From Leuconostoc inhae KCTC 3774 (GTDB lineage Bacteria > Bacillota > Bacilli > Lactobacillales > Lactobacillaceae), in contig AEMJ01000164.1 of the NCBI GenBank assembly GCA_000166735.2, positions 1 through 64,000 on the forward strand: a stretch of 64,000 bases of DNA, in the 5' to 3' direction. The notes under the pieces were generated by a model that made no database searches, had not been told where the DNA came from, and was given only the letters and a program-made list of their open reading frames with translations. Below, in pieces: positions 1 to 7,780 of this stretch (within the stretch, counting starts at the first letter, position 1; every line of letters begins with the position of its first letter). The translations under genes and the position numbers were made by a program.

Positions 1-75
1 TATTGGGCGTTTTGACGTTATAATAACTTGAAGTGCTTAGACTACTTTGCTATGTTTTTAATTCAAGTCTAGAGA

Positions 76-567
76 TCAGTCAAAAATCATAAATTTAGAA
101 ATGAAATAATTAACCACAATTGCAATCACTTGGATTACAAAAACTGCAATGACAGCATTGAATGATATACTATCATACACCCACCCGTGTAGCCACGACC
201 AAGATAATTCAAAGGGAAACGTTTGAAAATTAATTGTCTTCAGTCGTAACAAACGAATAAATAGGTCACTATAGCGTTCAATCATAATATATGTTAATAA
301 AAAATCAATTCCGGCAACAAATAACCTACCAACGCTAAATCTTATCAACTGCACGACAACATGCCGACTTTGATTATCCGCAAACACAAAAAACTTATTC
401 ACCACGAAAGCAAACAAAACCGTCACAACTTGTGCAATCAATACAGGCAACATTGCCTGATTTAATAGCGCCATTGTTAAAAATCGCACCAAAAAATAAA
501 CCAGTGTCGTAATGACGCCCCAAAACAGGTATTTTATTTTCTCGGATTTTAAATAACGTTCTGCCAT
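76..567 (-). CDS. GtrA-like integral membrane protein
   Basis: The 163-residue product is almost entirely hydrophobic, with four probable membrane helices and a short basic N-terminus. The order of helices and the FVVNKFFVF segment after helix 2 match the GtrA/DPMS family, whose members are thought to move polyprenyl-linked sugars across the membrane or to anchor a glycosyltransferase. No glycosyltransferase lies next to it in the window, so its partner is unknown. An AAAGGGC ribosome site precedes the ATG. The assignment rests on fold-level family resemblance; the substrate cannot be told. Confidence 0.75.
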   Translation of the reverse strand: MAERYLKSEKIKYLFWGVITTLVYFLVRFLTMALLNQAMLPVLIAQVVTVLFAFVVNKFFVFADNQSRHVVVQLIRFSVGRLFVAGIDFLLTYIMIERYSDLFIRLLRLKTINFQTFPFELSWSWLHGWVYDSISFNAVIAVFVIQVIAIVVNYFISKFMIFD

Positions 568-592
568 ATGCCCTTTAAATGCTTTTCTAATT

Positions 593-625
593 AAAAAACG
601 GAACGAACATTAATGTTCATCCCGA
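593..625 (-). terminator. Rho-independent terminator after butA
   Basis: Read on the minus strand, a stem built around GAACATTAATGTTC and extended by GGGA/TTCC pairing is followed by six T residues. It sits downstream of the butA stop codon and before the GtrA-like gene. Confidence 0.7.
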
Positions 626-688
626 TTATGACGCTAATGAAAATAATTCTCTTTATTACAACATAAATATAGTATGTTAGTCAAGTAA

Positions 689-1459
689 TCAATGGAAAAC
701 CATGCCACCATCAACAATAATTGTTTGACCTGTCACATAATTTGAATCATCACTAGATAAGAAACTAACAACACTAGCAATTTCTTCAGGTTCACTCAAA
801 CGGCCTAGAGCAATGCCATCTGAGAATTGCGCCATGCCCCATTCATCATCTTTTCCAGCATTTTGACCGACTTCGTGTGCTATATCCCACATCATAGGCG
901 TTTTAACAATCCCTGGTGCAAACGCATTAACTGTAATTCCAAATTGTGCTAATTCCTTGGCTGTTGTTTGTGTGATACCGCGAATAGCAAATTTTGTCGA
1001 CCCGTATACGGTTAAGTTTTCATTACCCTCAACACCAGCTTGTGACGTAGCATTAATGATTTTACCGCCATGCCCCAATTCCTTAAACGCTTCTGTTGCG
1101 GCCTGAGTTCCCCACACAACACCATTAACATTAATACCCCATGTCCAATTCATGTCATCTTCTGTAACAGCCATTATTGGTGTCGTTGGTGCAACTCCGG
1201 CATTGTTAACAATAACATTCAGATCACCAAAGGCTTCTTTTGTGGCTTTGACTGCTTCAAAAACCTCATCACGTTTAGCAACATCAGCACGAATCGCAAT
1301 GGCTTCTCCACCATTGGCGTTAATGTCATTTGCTACTCTTTGCACTTTTTCCAAATGTCGGCCAATTAGGGACACTTGGAATCCGTCTTTCACTAAACGA
1401 TGTGCAATTGCCTCGCCAATTCCCTGACCTGCGCCTGTTACTAATGCTACTTTACTCAT
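689..1459 (-). CDS. butA: Diacetyl reductase / (S)-acetoin-forming SDR
   Basis: A 256-residue classical short-chain dehydrogenase that reduces diacetyl to acetoin, and probably acetoin to butanediol, with NADH in the cytoplasm. Visible family marks are the N-terminal dinucleotide loop TGAGQGIG (residues 8-15), NNAG near residue 86, a serine in NATSQAG and the catalytic YGSTK near residue 152. The length is typical for ButA/BudC of lactic acid bacteria. AAAGGA lies a normal distance upstream of the ATG. It is transcribed alone and ends at a terminator. The SDR family is certain; the exact substrate is inferred from overall resemblance to ButA. Confidence 0.85.
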   Translation of the reverse strand: MSKVALVTGAGQGIGEAIAHRLVKDGFQVSLIGRHLEKVQRVANDINANGGEAIAIRADVAKRDEVFEAVKATKEAFGDLNVIVNNAGVAPTTPIMAVTEDDMNWTWGINVNGVVWGTQAATEAFKELGHGGKIINATSQAGVEGNENLTVYGSTKFAIRGITQTTAKELAQFGITVNAFAPGIVKTPMMWDIAHEVGQNAGKDDEWGMAQFSDGIALGRLSEPEEIASVVSFLSSDDSNYVTGQTIIVDGGMVFH

Positions 1460-1516
1460 GATTAAATTCCTTTCTTAGTTATCTGCCTTCATAGTTTATA
1501 GTTCATAATATACACC

Positions 1517-1538
1517 TAGTTTGTGAATAAGTAAACTA
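1517..1538. promoter_or_regulatory. Inverted repeat in the butA promoter region
   Basis: TAGTTT and AAACTA, separated by 10 bases, form an inverted repeat. On the minus strand it overlaps a possible promoter (TTTACT, 17 bases, TATATT) ahead of butA. Its size suits a dimeric repressor, but no regulator can be named. Confidence 0.35.
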
Positions 1539-1583
1539 ATTAATTTAATCAATTTTATAAAAAATGGTTATCACGAGCTGGTC

Positions 1584-1598
1584 TTGTTATAATAACAA
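1584..1598 (+). promoter_or_regulatory. Probable -10 region for the YczE-like gene
   Basis: A TATAAT hexamer at 1588-1593 lies about 30 bases before the start codon, inside the 15-base palindrome TTGTTATAATAACAA. No good -35 hexamer is visible, so the promoter may need an activator or the palindrome may be an operator. Confidence 0.4.
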
Positions 1599-1622
1599 TA
1601 TTATGGTTCTTGGGAGAATTGC

Positions 1623-2303
1623 ATGTACTACATCGATGGTCAATTTTATCAACTTGGTTTAAAACAAAAAATTAGTTTTTTCGTTATTTCACTCATTGTT
1701 AATTCATTTGGTAATGGTTTAAGTGTGGCATCTAGTATGGGTTCAGCTCCATGGACAGCTAGCGCTGCAAATTTATCCAATGCTAGCGGTTTACCAATTG
1801 GCATTTTTTTAGCAGTAGTCGCCATCACAGTAGCCTTTTTAAATATGTTTCTTGCCATGAACTTCAACTGGCCCCGTCTCATTGGCAACATTATTTTTGG
1901 TCTGTCCTTTAGCTTCTTGGTGAGTTTTTTCGCTAATTATTTTGTCAGTATTGGTATCCACTCACTTGCTTGGTGGTTACGTATACCGATTGATTTCTTT
2001 GGTATCTGGACTATTGGTGTCGCAATTTCTATTTACCAACGTGTCAATTGGATTTTACACCCCTTAGATGATCTCACAAATATTTTACGTTTCGACTATT
2101 TTCATGGCAATGCCTCAACAGCACAAATGAGTAACTTTGCTGCTGCAATTGGTCTGTCGATATTTGCTTTTATTTTTAGCCATCAATTTGTCGCATTAGG
2201 TATTGGTACAGTCTTGTCCTTTTTCTTTCAAGGCCGAAATATTGCTTGGTCAGATAAACATATTTTCAAGCATCTTGTCCATGGCGATGTGAGAGGTAAT
2301 TAA
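1623..2303 (+). CDS. YczE/YitT-family membrane protein
   Basis: A 226-residue polytopic protein with five or six membrane helices. The early segment rich in small residues (GNGLSVASSMGSAPWTA) is characteristic of the YczE/YyaS family of Firmicute membrane proteins, whose function is not established. A GGGAGAA ribosome site lies 5-6 bases before the ATG and the gene is closed by a strong hairpin. It stands alone, divergent from butA, so context gives no hint of function. Confidence 0.7.
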   Translation: MYYIDGQFYQLGLKQKISFFVISLIVNSFGNGLSVASSMGSAPWTASAANLSNASGLPIGIFLAVVAITVAFLNMFLAMNFNWPRLIGNIIFGLSFSFLVSFFANYFVSIGIHSLAWWLRIPIDFFGIWTIGVAISIYQRVNWILHPLDDLTNILRFDYFHGNASTAQMSNFAAAIGLSIFAFIFSHQFVALGIGTVLSFFFQGRNIAWSDKHIFKHLVHGDVRGN

Positions 2304-2345
2304 AAAGTGCTGATAATCCTATGTTAAGAATTATCAGCACTTTTT
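2304..2345. terminator. Bidirectional terminator
   Basis: AGTGCTGATAAT (2306-2317) pairs perfectly with ATTATCAGCACT (2330-2341), flanked by A and T runs on both sides. It separates two convergent genes. Confidence 0.85.
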
Positions 2346-2819
2346 AACTGTATTTATTATTGAATTTTGTTTGACCAAATGATAACCAGAGATTGAATCC
2401 TAAACTAATGACAGTTTGAATGCCATACAGTATATTCTCATTTATGCCGAAAAACACAGCACCACCTATCAGTATAGTATTAACAATAATTACTATAAGC
2501 TGCCACCAACCTGAATGACCCATGTCATGTAACCGTCGAGCATATAAAGCTAAATTAGGGACAATAATAATGATTGATAATATGACAGAAATAACAGCAA
2601 CTAACATTATTGTCCCAAACAATGGTGTTTCATCAGTCATAGACGCCCCATGCTTACCAAAAAAGCACCTAGACCAGCAACACAAACTATCAATATGGCA
2701 ATTATCCAGTAGATAATACTCCAAAACCAAGTCATCCAGTTAAATGCACTTCTTGAGCTTGTGCCAATAAATCGCTTATATTGTTTAAAAAAATCTGTTA
2801 ATGCGCCCCAAGCTGTCAT
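2344..2819 (-). pseudogene. DUF805 membrane protein, frame-disrupted
   Basis: Two overlapping frames together spell one DUF805 protein of about 158 residues: the N-terminal part (start at 2819, preceded by an AGGGGA site) and the C-terminal part with the diagnostic ARRLHDMGHSGWW motif. The frames join if the six-base A run at 2659-2664 (plus strand) had seven bases, giving GAFFGKHGASMTDE across the junction. DUF805 proteins are small membrane proteins of unknown function, often near prophage or stress genes. Either the strain has lost the gene or the run was miscalled. Confidence 0.7.
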
Positions 2820-2896
2820 AAAAACATCCCCTATTATTATTTTTTCAAGTTTACCATTATCTCCTTTTAATGGCAATAAAAAACAGCCGAGGCTGT

Positions 2897-3481
2897 TTAA
2901 GCATTACTTATTAAAAATTTTTTCGTTGCCTGCTTGACCGCAGCATTATTCAAAAAAGCATATGTCACAATAACTTGTATCGGATACATCATAATCGACT
3001 TAATCAAGCGTGGTATGAGTAACGTGACAAACGAATCCCATGTATGCACTTGAGAGTACATGATGAACAACCATAATGTATTCATACCAGCATTAACAAC
3101 AAACGTTACTAAGCCAACTGCCCCTAAAATTCTAAGCCAACTGACATGCACTTGATTGTAATAAAACAAGGCATATATTAGCCCAGCAGTAATCGCTGAT
3201 AATGTAAATCCCAGAAAAAATGTACCGCTTGGATTAATAATTGTTGCACCAACAACATCTAAGATAGTTGCAATCATCATGGTCCATACTGGACCATACC
3301 ATTTAGCAATTAACGACATTGCCACAAACACAAAACTAATTTTGAGAACGTTTGTACCAACAGTTAATTTGCCTAAGACTATATCAAGTCCTACCAGTAA
3401 AGCCAGTACCACAAATTGACTCACGTCTAATTTGGGTAGTGACCAAGTGCCTTTAACAGGCGTTGTGTTTTGAACTGCCAT
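2897..3481 (-). CDS. folT: Folate ECF transporter S component FolT
   Basis: The 194-residue product is the membrane substrate-binding subunit of an energy-coupling-factor transporter for folates; the shared EcfAA'T module must lie elsewhere. After a short soluble N-terminus, LDVSQFVVLALLVGLDIVLG and the block from KISFVFVAM to FFLGFTLSAITAGLIYALF follow the FolT pattern. An upstream in-frame ATG at 3550 lies inside the leader RNA and has no ribosome site, whereas 3481 follows GGAGG by 9 bases. The tetrahydrofolate riboswitch immediately upstream independently supports folate as substrate. Confidence 0.9.
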   Translation of the reverse strand: MAVQNTTPVKGTWSLPKLDVSQFVVLALLVGLDIVLGKLTVGTNVLKISFVFVAMSLIAKWYGPVWTMMIATILDVVGATIINPSGTFFLGFTLSAITAGLIYALFYYNQVHVSWLRILGAVGLVTFVVNAGMNTLWLFIMYSQVHTWDSFVTLLIPRLIKSIMMYPIQVIVTYAFLNNAAVKQATKKFLISNA

Positions 3482-3497
3482 AGTTCTGAACCTCCGA

Positions 3498-3648
3498 GTG
3501 GAGCGCTCACCGCAAAACATATATTGGTGAATGTGATATCTGCATCGCACAAAAAACTAAAACGTGGTTTTCCCACATGATATTTTTTATTTCGTTGAAG
3601 GCTCACATTCCGTCTCCCTCACACTTAACGCGCAGATATCTACCCCTT
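3498..3648 (-). promoter_or_regulatory. Tetrahydrofolate (THF) riboswitch
   Basis: The minus strand carries the conserved core GCGTTAAGTGTG (3631-3620) after GGGGTAG, then GGAATGTGA, CAACGA and a 3' block ending GCGGTGAGCGCTCC. GATATCTGC (3640-3632) pairs with GCAGATATC (3543-3535), and GGAATGTGA pairs with TCACATTC just after that helix, reproducing the long-range pseudoknot of the THF class. CTCC beside the folT ribosome site can pair with GGAG, so control is probably translational: folate binding hides the site. Confidence 0.88.
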
Positions 3649-3772
3649 TTTTTATTTGTCATATTGACTCACCCATTGTAGCATCTTTCTATCCGAACAA
3701 TACAAAAATAGTAAACATGTTAAAATAATGACATATAAGACGATCAATAATGACGTTTCAAGGCGGATAAAC

Positions 3773-4513
3773 ATGACACACAATTTATTAGAAAAACCTC
3801 TCATCACAATTACCAATGTCATTTGGAGTTTTGATGCTCAAACACATGATATTAAACTTTTGTTAATTAAACGTTCTGACAGCCCTTTTAAAGATTTTTG
3901 GGCTTTGCCTGAAACTTGGCTACGCATCAATGAAAGTGCTCATGACGCGACTTTGCGACTAGTTAAAGAAAAACTCGGTCTAGACTTACCAGATGTTCAT
4001 GCCGAACAGTTAGCAACTTTTACAGATCCATCACGTTCACCAGAAGAACGTGCGCTATCTTTAAGTTATATGACCTTTTTGCCACAGCAACCGTTGCTGA
4101 ACCCCGGTCCTGGTGCAACAGACGCACAATGGTTCACACTTCAAAAACAAAAATCAGGTCTTTTTCGTTTCAAAAACCTTGATTTTGTTTTTACGACGTT
4201 AGCCGATGACGATTACATTAATCACAAAAATCAAATGGCTGACAAACATTTAGCTTTTGATCACAATTGGATTTTAACTGTTGCCACCAAAAGAATTATG
4301 AACAAATTGAATTATCAACCGACTATTCTCTTAATTCTCGGACCATCTTTCACTTTAAAAATGGCCCGTCATGTATTTGGCGTTTTTGGAAAAACTGAAC
4401 CTGACAACTCAAATTTCTTACGAAACCACCAAGACCTGTTACAACCTCTTGGTGCAAGCATTCAGAATAAACCTGGACGTCCTGCAAAACAATATCGGTT
4501 GCTTATTAATTAG
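3773..4513 (+). CDS. nrtR: NrtR-like Nudix-related transcriptional regulator
   Basis: The 246-residue product has an N-terminal Nudix-like fold (residues about 8-150) and a C-terminal region ending in GRPAKQYRLL, as in the winged-helix half of NrtR regulators that sense ADP-ribose or NAD metabolites. The Nudix box is degenerate: where an active enzyme has G-x5-E-x7-REUxEExGU, this protein reads LPETWLRINESAHDATLRL followed by VKEKLGL, lacking the first catalytic glutamate of the REUxEE core. It is therefore a ligand sensor. The start at 3773 follows AAGGCGG. Its neighbour is the niacin transporter niaP, as expected for this regulon. Confidence 0.8.
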   Translation: MTHNLLEKPLITITNVIWSFDAQTHDIKLLLIKRSDSPFKDFWALPETWLRINESAHDATLRLVKEKLGLDLPDVHAEQLATFTDPSRSPEERALSLSYMTFLPQQPLLNPGPGATDAQWFTLQKQKSGLFRFKNLDFVFTTLADDDYINHKNQMADKHLAFDHNWILTVATKRIMNKLNYQPTILLILGPSFTLKMARHVFGVFGKTEPDNSNFLRNHQDLLQPLGASIQNKPGRPAKQYRLLIN

Positions 4514-4538
4514 ATTTCATGTACAATTCTCTTTAATA

Positions 4539-4562
4539 AATAAAAGTTAAAAAACTTTTATT
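4539..4562. promoter_or_regulatory. AT-rich perfect inverted repeat before niaP
   Basis: AATAAAAGTT and AACTTTTATT, 10 bases each with a 4-base spacer, lie 16 bases before the niaP start codon. The element could be the NrtR operator or a weak terminator after nrtR; its lack of G/C pairs and nearness to the ribosome site favour an operator. Confidence 0.4.
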
Positions 4563-4578
4563 AACATTAGGAGAATTT

Positions 4579-5745
4579 ATGATGGATAACTCTAAACGTT
4601 TCTTATTAATTATTGGTACAGCTTGGATGATTGATGCCCTCGATGTGGCACTATTATCGTTTATTATGCCCTTATTAAAAACAGAGTGGGCACTCAATGC
4701 AACCCAATTAGGTGTTGTTGCGGCTATTACTTCTGCTGGTATGATGGTCGGTGCCCTCTTGTGTGGTAGACTTTCCGATGTGTTTGGCCGTAAAAAAGTA
4801 TTAATAGGGACGCTCATATTATTTTCGCTCAGTAATTTAGCACTTGTTTTTGCCCCAAATGTCACTTGGTTTATAATCATTCGTTTTATCACAGGCATTG
4901 GTCTTGGCGGCGAATTACCTGTTGCAGCAACCATTATTGCCGACCGCTATACCGGTAAAAAGCGTTCACAAATGTTAGTGTTGAGTGACAGTTTTTGGGC
5001 TTATGGTTGGATTCTAGCATCATTAATCGCGTTTTTTGTCATTCCCCATTTTGGTTGGCGTATCGCTGTCATGCTAACTGTCATTTTTGCTAGCTATGCA
5101 CTCGTGTTAAGAAAACATTTACCACCAGATCCCTCAGTCAAAAACAAGCCCACAACACAGCCATTTCAAGAACTACTATTCCCTAAAAACAAACGACCAT
5201 TCATCATGATCAGTATTGTTTGGTTGATTGTCATGCTAACCTATTATGGCATATTTCTTTGGCTTCCCAGCGTGTTAGTTTTACGTGGTTTTCCAATTGT
5301 CAACTCAATAGGCTATACCTTGATCATGAGTATCGCGCAATTACCTGGTTACTATTTAGCAGCTCATCTTTTATCAAAGATTAATCCCAAAAAATTATTA
5401 ATCACCTATCTTCTGGGTACCATTGCCTCAAGTTTAGTTTTCATTCTGTCAACTAGTTTACCAATGGTCTTGCTCTCTGGAGCCTTTCTATCTTTCTTTG
5501 ATCTTGGTGCATGGGGAATTTTGATTGCTCTTACCCCCAGTTTATTTCAAACAAATATTCGTGGTACAGCTATGGGAACAGCTCAATCTATTGGTAGATT
5601 TGGTGCTACCATCGGGCCTTTTCTGGTTGGTTGGTTGTTAGATATGAAAACAGGTATTGCCTTTATCTTTAGCCTGTTTGTTGCACTATTGCTTATTGCT
5701 GTCATCATCATTAATTTTGGTATCAGTGAACAGCCCTCACAATAA
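4579..5745 (+). CDS. niaP: Niacin/nicotinamide MFS transporter NiaP
   Basis: A 388-residue major facilitator protein with 12 predicted helices. The N-terminus (WMIDALDVALLSFIMPLL), the loop GRLSDVFGRKKV, the stretch GIGLGGELPVAATI and FWAYGWILASLIAFFVIP follow Bacillus NiaP closely. It imports nicotinic acid or nicotinamide for NAD synthesis. GGAG lies at a normal distance before the ATG. It follows nrtR in the same direction, 65 bases downstream, consistent with NAD-responsive control. The 3' end overlaps the convergent LysR gene by 9 bases. Confidence 0.82.
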   Translation: MMDNSKRFLLIIGTAWMIDALDVALLSFIMPLLKTEWALNATQLGVVAAITSAGMMVGALLCGRLSDVFGRKKVLIGTLILFSLSNLALVFAPNVTWFIIIRFITGIGLGGELPVAATIIADRYTGKKRSQMLVLSDSFWAYGWILASLIAFFVIPHFGWRIAVMLTVIFASYALVLRKHLPPDPSVKNKPTTQPFQELLFPKNKRPFIMISIVWLIVMLTYYGIFLWLPSVLVLRGFPIVNSIGYTLIMSIAQLPGYYLAAHLLSKINPKKLLITYLLGTIASSLVFILSTSLPMVLLSGAFLSFFDLGAWGILIALTPSLFQTNIRGTAMGTAQSIGRFGATIGPFLVGWLLDMKTGIAFIFSLFVALLLIAVIIINFGISEQPSQ

Positions 5746-6582
5746 GGTTTTAGCGATTTTTTCTACCATCACAATAAAATCCTGAATCTCAGGACGATTG
5801 TTATGTTGATGATTAATTAAATAAAAATCACGATTAAAACTATCTGGCAATTTTATAAAGGACATATTTTTTGGCAGTGTCTGACTACTAACGATCGATT
5901 TACCAATATTTTCTGACAGCATTTTGACAATAATATCATTATTCGTAATAGTTAAAAAATGTTCTGGTACAATATTTTGTTGTTTGAAATATTGTTGCAT
6001 ATAATGATAAACACCTGATCCTTTTTCTCTCACCAGCCACATATCGGAGGCAAGATTTCCTGCTAATACCAACTGATCTTTAGCCAACGTGTGGCGTACA
6101 ATAAAATCATTCGTGATAGGCTTTTCAATGAAACCTAAATCGAATTGCTTATTCAATACCCCAGCCAAAATTTCTTCAGAATTATGCATTTCGACTTTTA
6201 AATTCATACTATTAAGCGTTGATTTTGATAATTGTGCTATGATTTTTGGCAACAAAACAGTTGCCGTCGTTTGTGAAGCACCAATACTAATGCTTGTACG
6301 CGTATTTTCTGTTGTCAAATCTAAACTCGCTGTTGCCTCTTGCCAGTCATCGAGTAATTGCGTCGCATGTTGATAAAACCGACGCGCATTTAATGTTGGT
6401 GATAAAAACATACGCCCATTACGGTCAAATAATTTAACATTTAATTGTTCTTCTAGTTGCTTAATATGCACGCTAACTGTTGGTTGCGAGATAAAAAGTT
6501 GATCTGCTGCTTTTGAAAAAGATCTTGTTTCATAGACAGCAATAAATGTTTTTATTAGTTTAAGCATCATCGCCCTATCCAT
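5737..6582 (-). CDS. LysR-family transcriptional regulator
   Basis: The 281-residue product has the N-terminal LysR helix-turn-helix (TRSFSKAADQLFISQPTVSVHIKQLEEQL, residues about 18-47) followed by a two-lobed substrate-binding domain. It is divergent from the YeiH-type permease gene, with about 107 bases between the starts, a layout typical of a LysR activator and its target. Several in-frame ATGs crowd the start; the ATG pair near 6570-6565 sits closest to an AGGG site, so the true start may be a few codons inside. The inducer is unknown; sulphur compounds would fit the neighbour. Confidence 0.85.
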   Translation of the reverse strand: MDRAMMLKLIKTFIAVYETRSFSKAADQLFISQPTVSVHIKQLEEQLNVKLFDRNGRMFLSPTLNARRFYQHATQLLDDWQEATASLDLTTENTRTSISIGASQTTATVLLPKIIAQLSKSTLNSMNLKVEMHNSEEILAGVLNKQFDLGFIEKPITNDFIVRHTLAKDQLVLAGNLASDMWLVREKGSGVYHYMQQYFKQQNIVPEHFLTITNNDIIVKMLSENIGKSIVSSQTLPKNMSFIKLPDSFNRDFYLINHQHNNRPEIQDFIVMVEKIAKTLL

Positions 6583-6689
6583 TACGTTTATTAATTGAAT
6601 ATATTATAAACATTTATTTTACAAATAGCAAATAAACGCGTAGCATGAGAATTAACAAAAAACATATTGGGTAGTTTAGGAGAATAGTT

Positions 6690-7688
6690 GTGAGAATAAA
6701 AGCTAACATGTTAAACGGTATCATTGCTACCGTCATTTTATCAATCATTGCTAAAGTTTTAGCGATATGGTTACCGTTTTTAGGTGCTGAAGCCATTGCC
6801 ATGTTACTCGGCATATTACTTGGAAACACCGTTCTAGCCGGTGCAACATGGGCACCAGGAATAAAATGGGCCGAAAAGTTTCCCATCGAAATTGGCATTG
6901 CCTTGATGGGTCTAACAGTTACATTACGAACCATAGAAAAATTGGGTATTAATGGTCTATTATTTATCTTAATTCAAATGACCCTAACAATTGTTATTGT
7001 TCTCTGGTTGGGTGGCCGTATATTTAAGGTATCAAAACAGTCTGCCATGTTAATGGGTGCTGGTAACGCTGTTTGTGGGTCAAGTGCTATTGCATCCGTG
7101 TCACCTGCAATTGGCGCAACTGATGATCAACGCCGAACTACTGTGGCAACTGTTAGTCTAACTGGTGTGGTACTACTTCTTGTTATACCTGTCATTGGCC
7201 CTTACTTAGTTGGTAACAATAATTTGTTGCTCGGTGCATTAGTTGGTGGTGTCGTACAGTCAGTTGGCCAAGTTGTTGGTACTGCTGCTTTAATTAATCC
7301 AACCGTTGTCACTTATGCTACTTTATTTAAAATGTTACGCATCATTTTACTTACTGTCGTTGTGTTAATATTTGCAAAGATGGCTCAAAAAGACGATACG
7401 AATAATCAAATTACAACCCCTAGTAAGGGCGTTAAGATTCCTTGGTTCATTATTGCCTTTGTTATCTTACTCTGCGTGAACAGCTTCATTTCGTTACCTC
7501 ACCTCATTAATAATAGTGCAAAAACAATTTCTAGTTTTACTGGTGTCGTTAACTTGGCAGGAATTGGTTTAAATCTTAAATTTGCCACAATTAAAAAATC
7601 TGGTGGCAAATTCTTAACTTACGGATTAGTGACTGGTGCTGTGCAGGTCATTCTAGCAGTTATTTTAATTCATTTCCTATTTAATTAA
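6690..7688 (+). CDS. YeiH/UPF0324-family putative sulfate exporter
   Basis: A 332-residue membrane protein with about ten helices. GAGNAVCGSSAIASVSPAI (residues about 126-145) and the block around GGVVQSVGQVVGTA are hallmark motifs of the YeiH family, proposed to export sulfate or related anions. Translation most likely begins at GTG 6690, because AGGAG lies 7 bases upstream and no better ATG precedes the conserved region. The divergent LysR gene is its probable regulator. Transport function is an inference from family annotation. Confidence 0.8.
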   Translation: MRIKANMLNGIIATVILSIIAKVLAIWLPFLGAEAIAMLLGILLGNTVLAGATWAPGIKWAEKFPIEIGIALMGLTVTLRTIEKLGINGLLFILIQMTLTIVIVLWLGGRIFKVSKQSAMLMGAGNAVCGSSAIASVSPAIGATDDQRRTTVATVSLTGVVLLLVIPVIGPYLVGNNNLLLGALVGGVVQSVGQVVGTAALINPTVVTYATLFKMLRIILLTVVVLIFAKMAQKDDTNNQITTPSKGVKIPWFIIAFVILLCVNSFISLPHLINNSAKTISSFTGVVNLAGIGLNLKFATIKKSGGKFLTYGLVTGAVQVILAVILIHFLFN

Positions 7689-7703
7689 TTATTTTAAACA
7701 AAG

Positions 7704-7754
7704 AAAAGGAGGCCAATAAGGTGAGATAATATCTCACCTTATTGGCCTCCTTTT
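7704..7754. terminator. Strong bidirectional terminator
   Basis: A perfect 24-base-pair stem (7704-7727 with 7731-7754) with a 3-base loop ends in T runs in both directions, serving the permease gene and the convergent surface-protein gene. Confidence 0.92.
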
Positions 7755-7780
7755 TCCCTCAACACAATGGCTACGGTGTT

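Noticed and set aside
1-75. Terminator or gene end at the left edge
   Set aside because: Arms CTTAGACT and AGTCTAGAG are too far apart and weak, and nothing coding is readable in 75 bases.
4533-4934. 133-codon minus-strand open frame over the start of niaP
   Set aside because: niaP has strong family motifs, a ribosome site and the right neighbour; the antisense frame has none.
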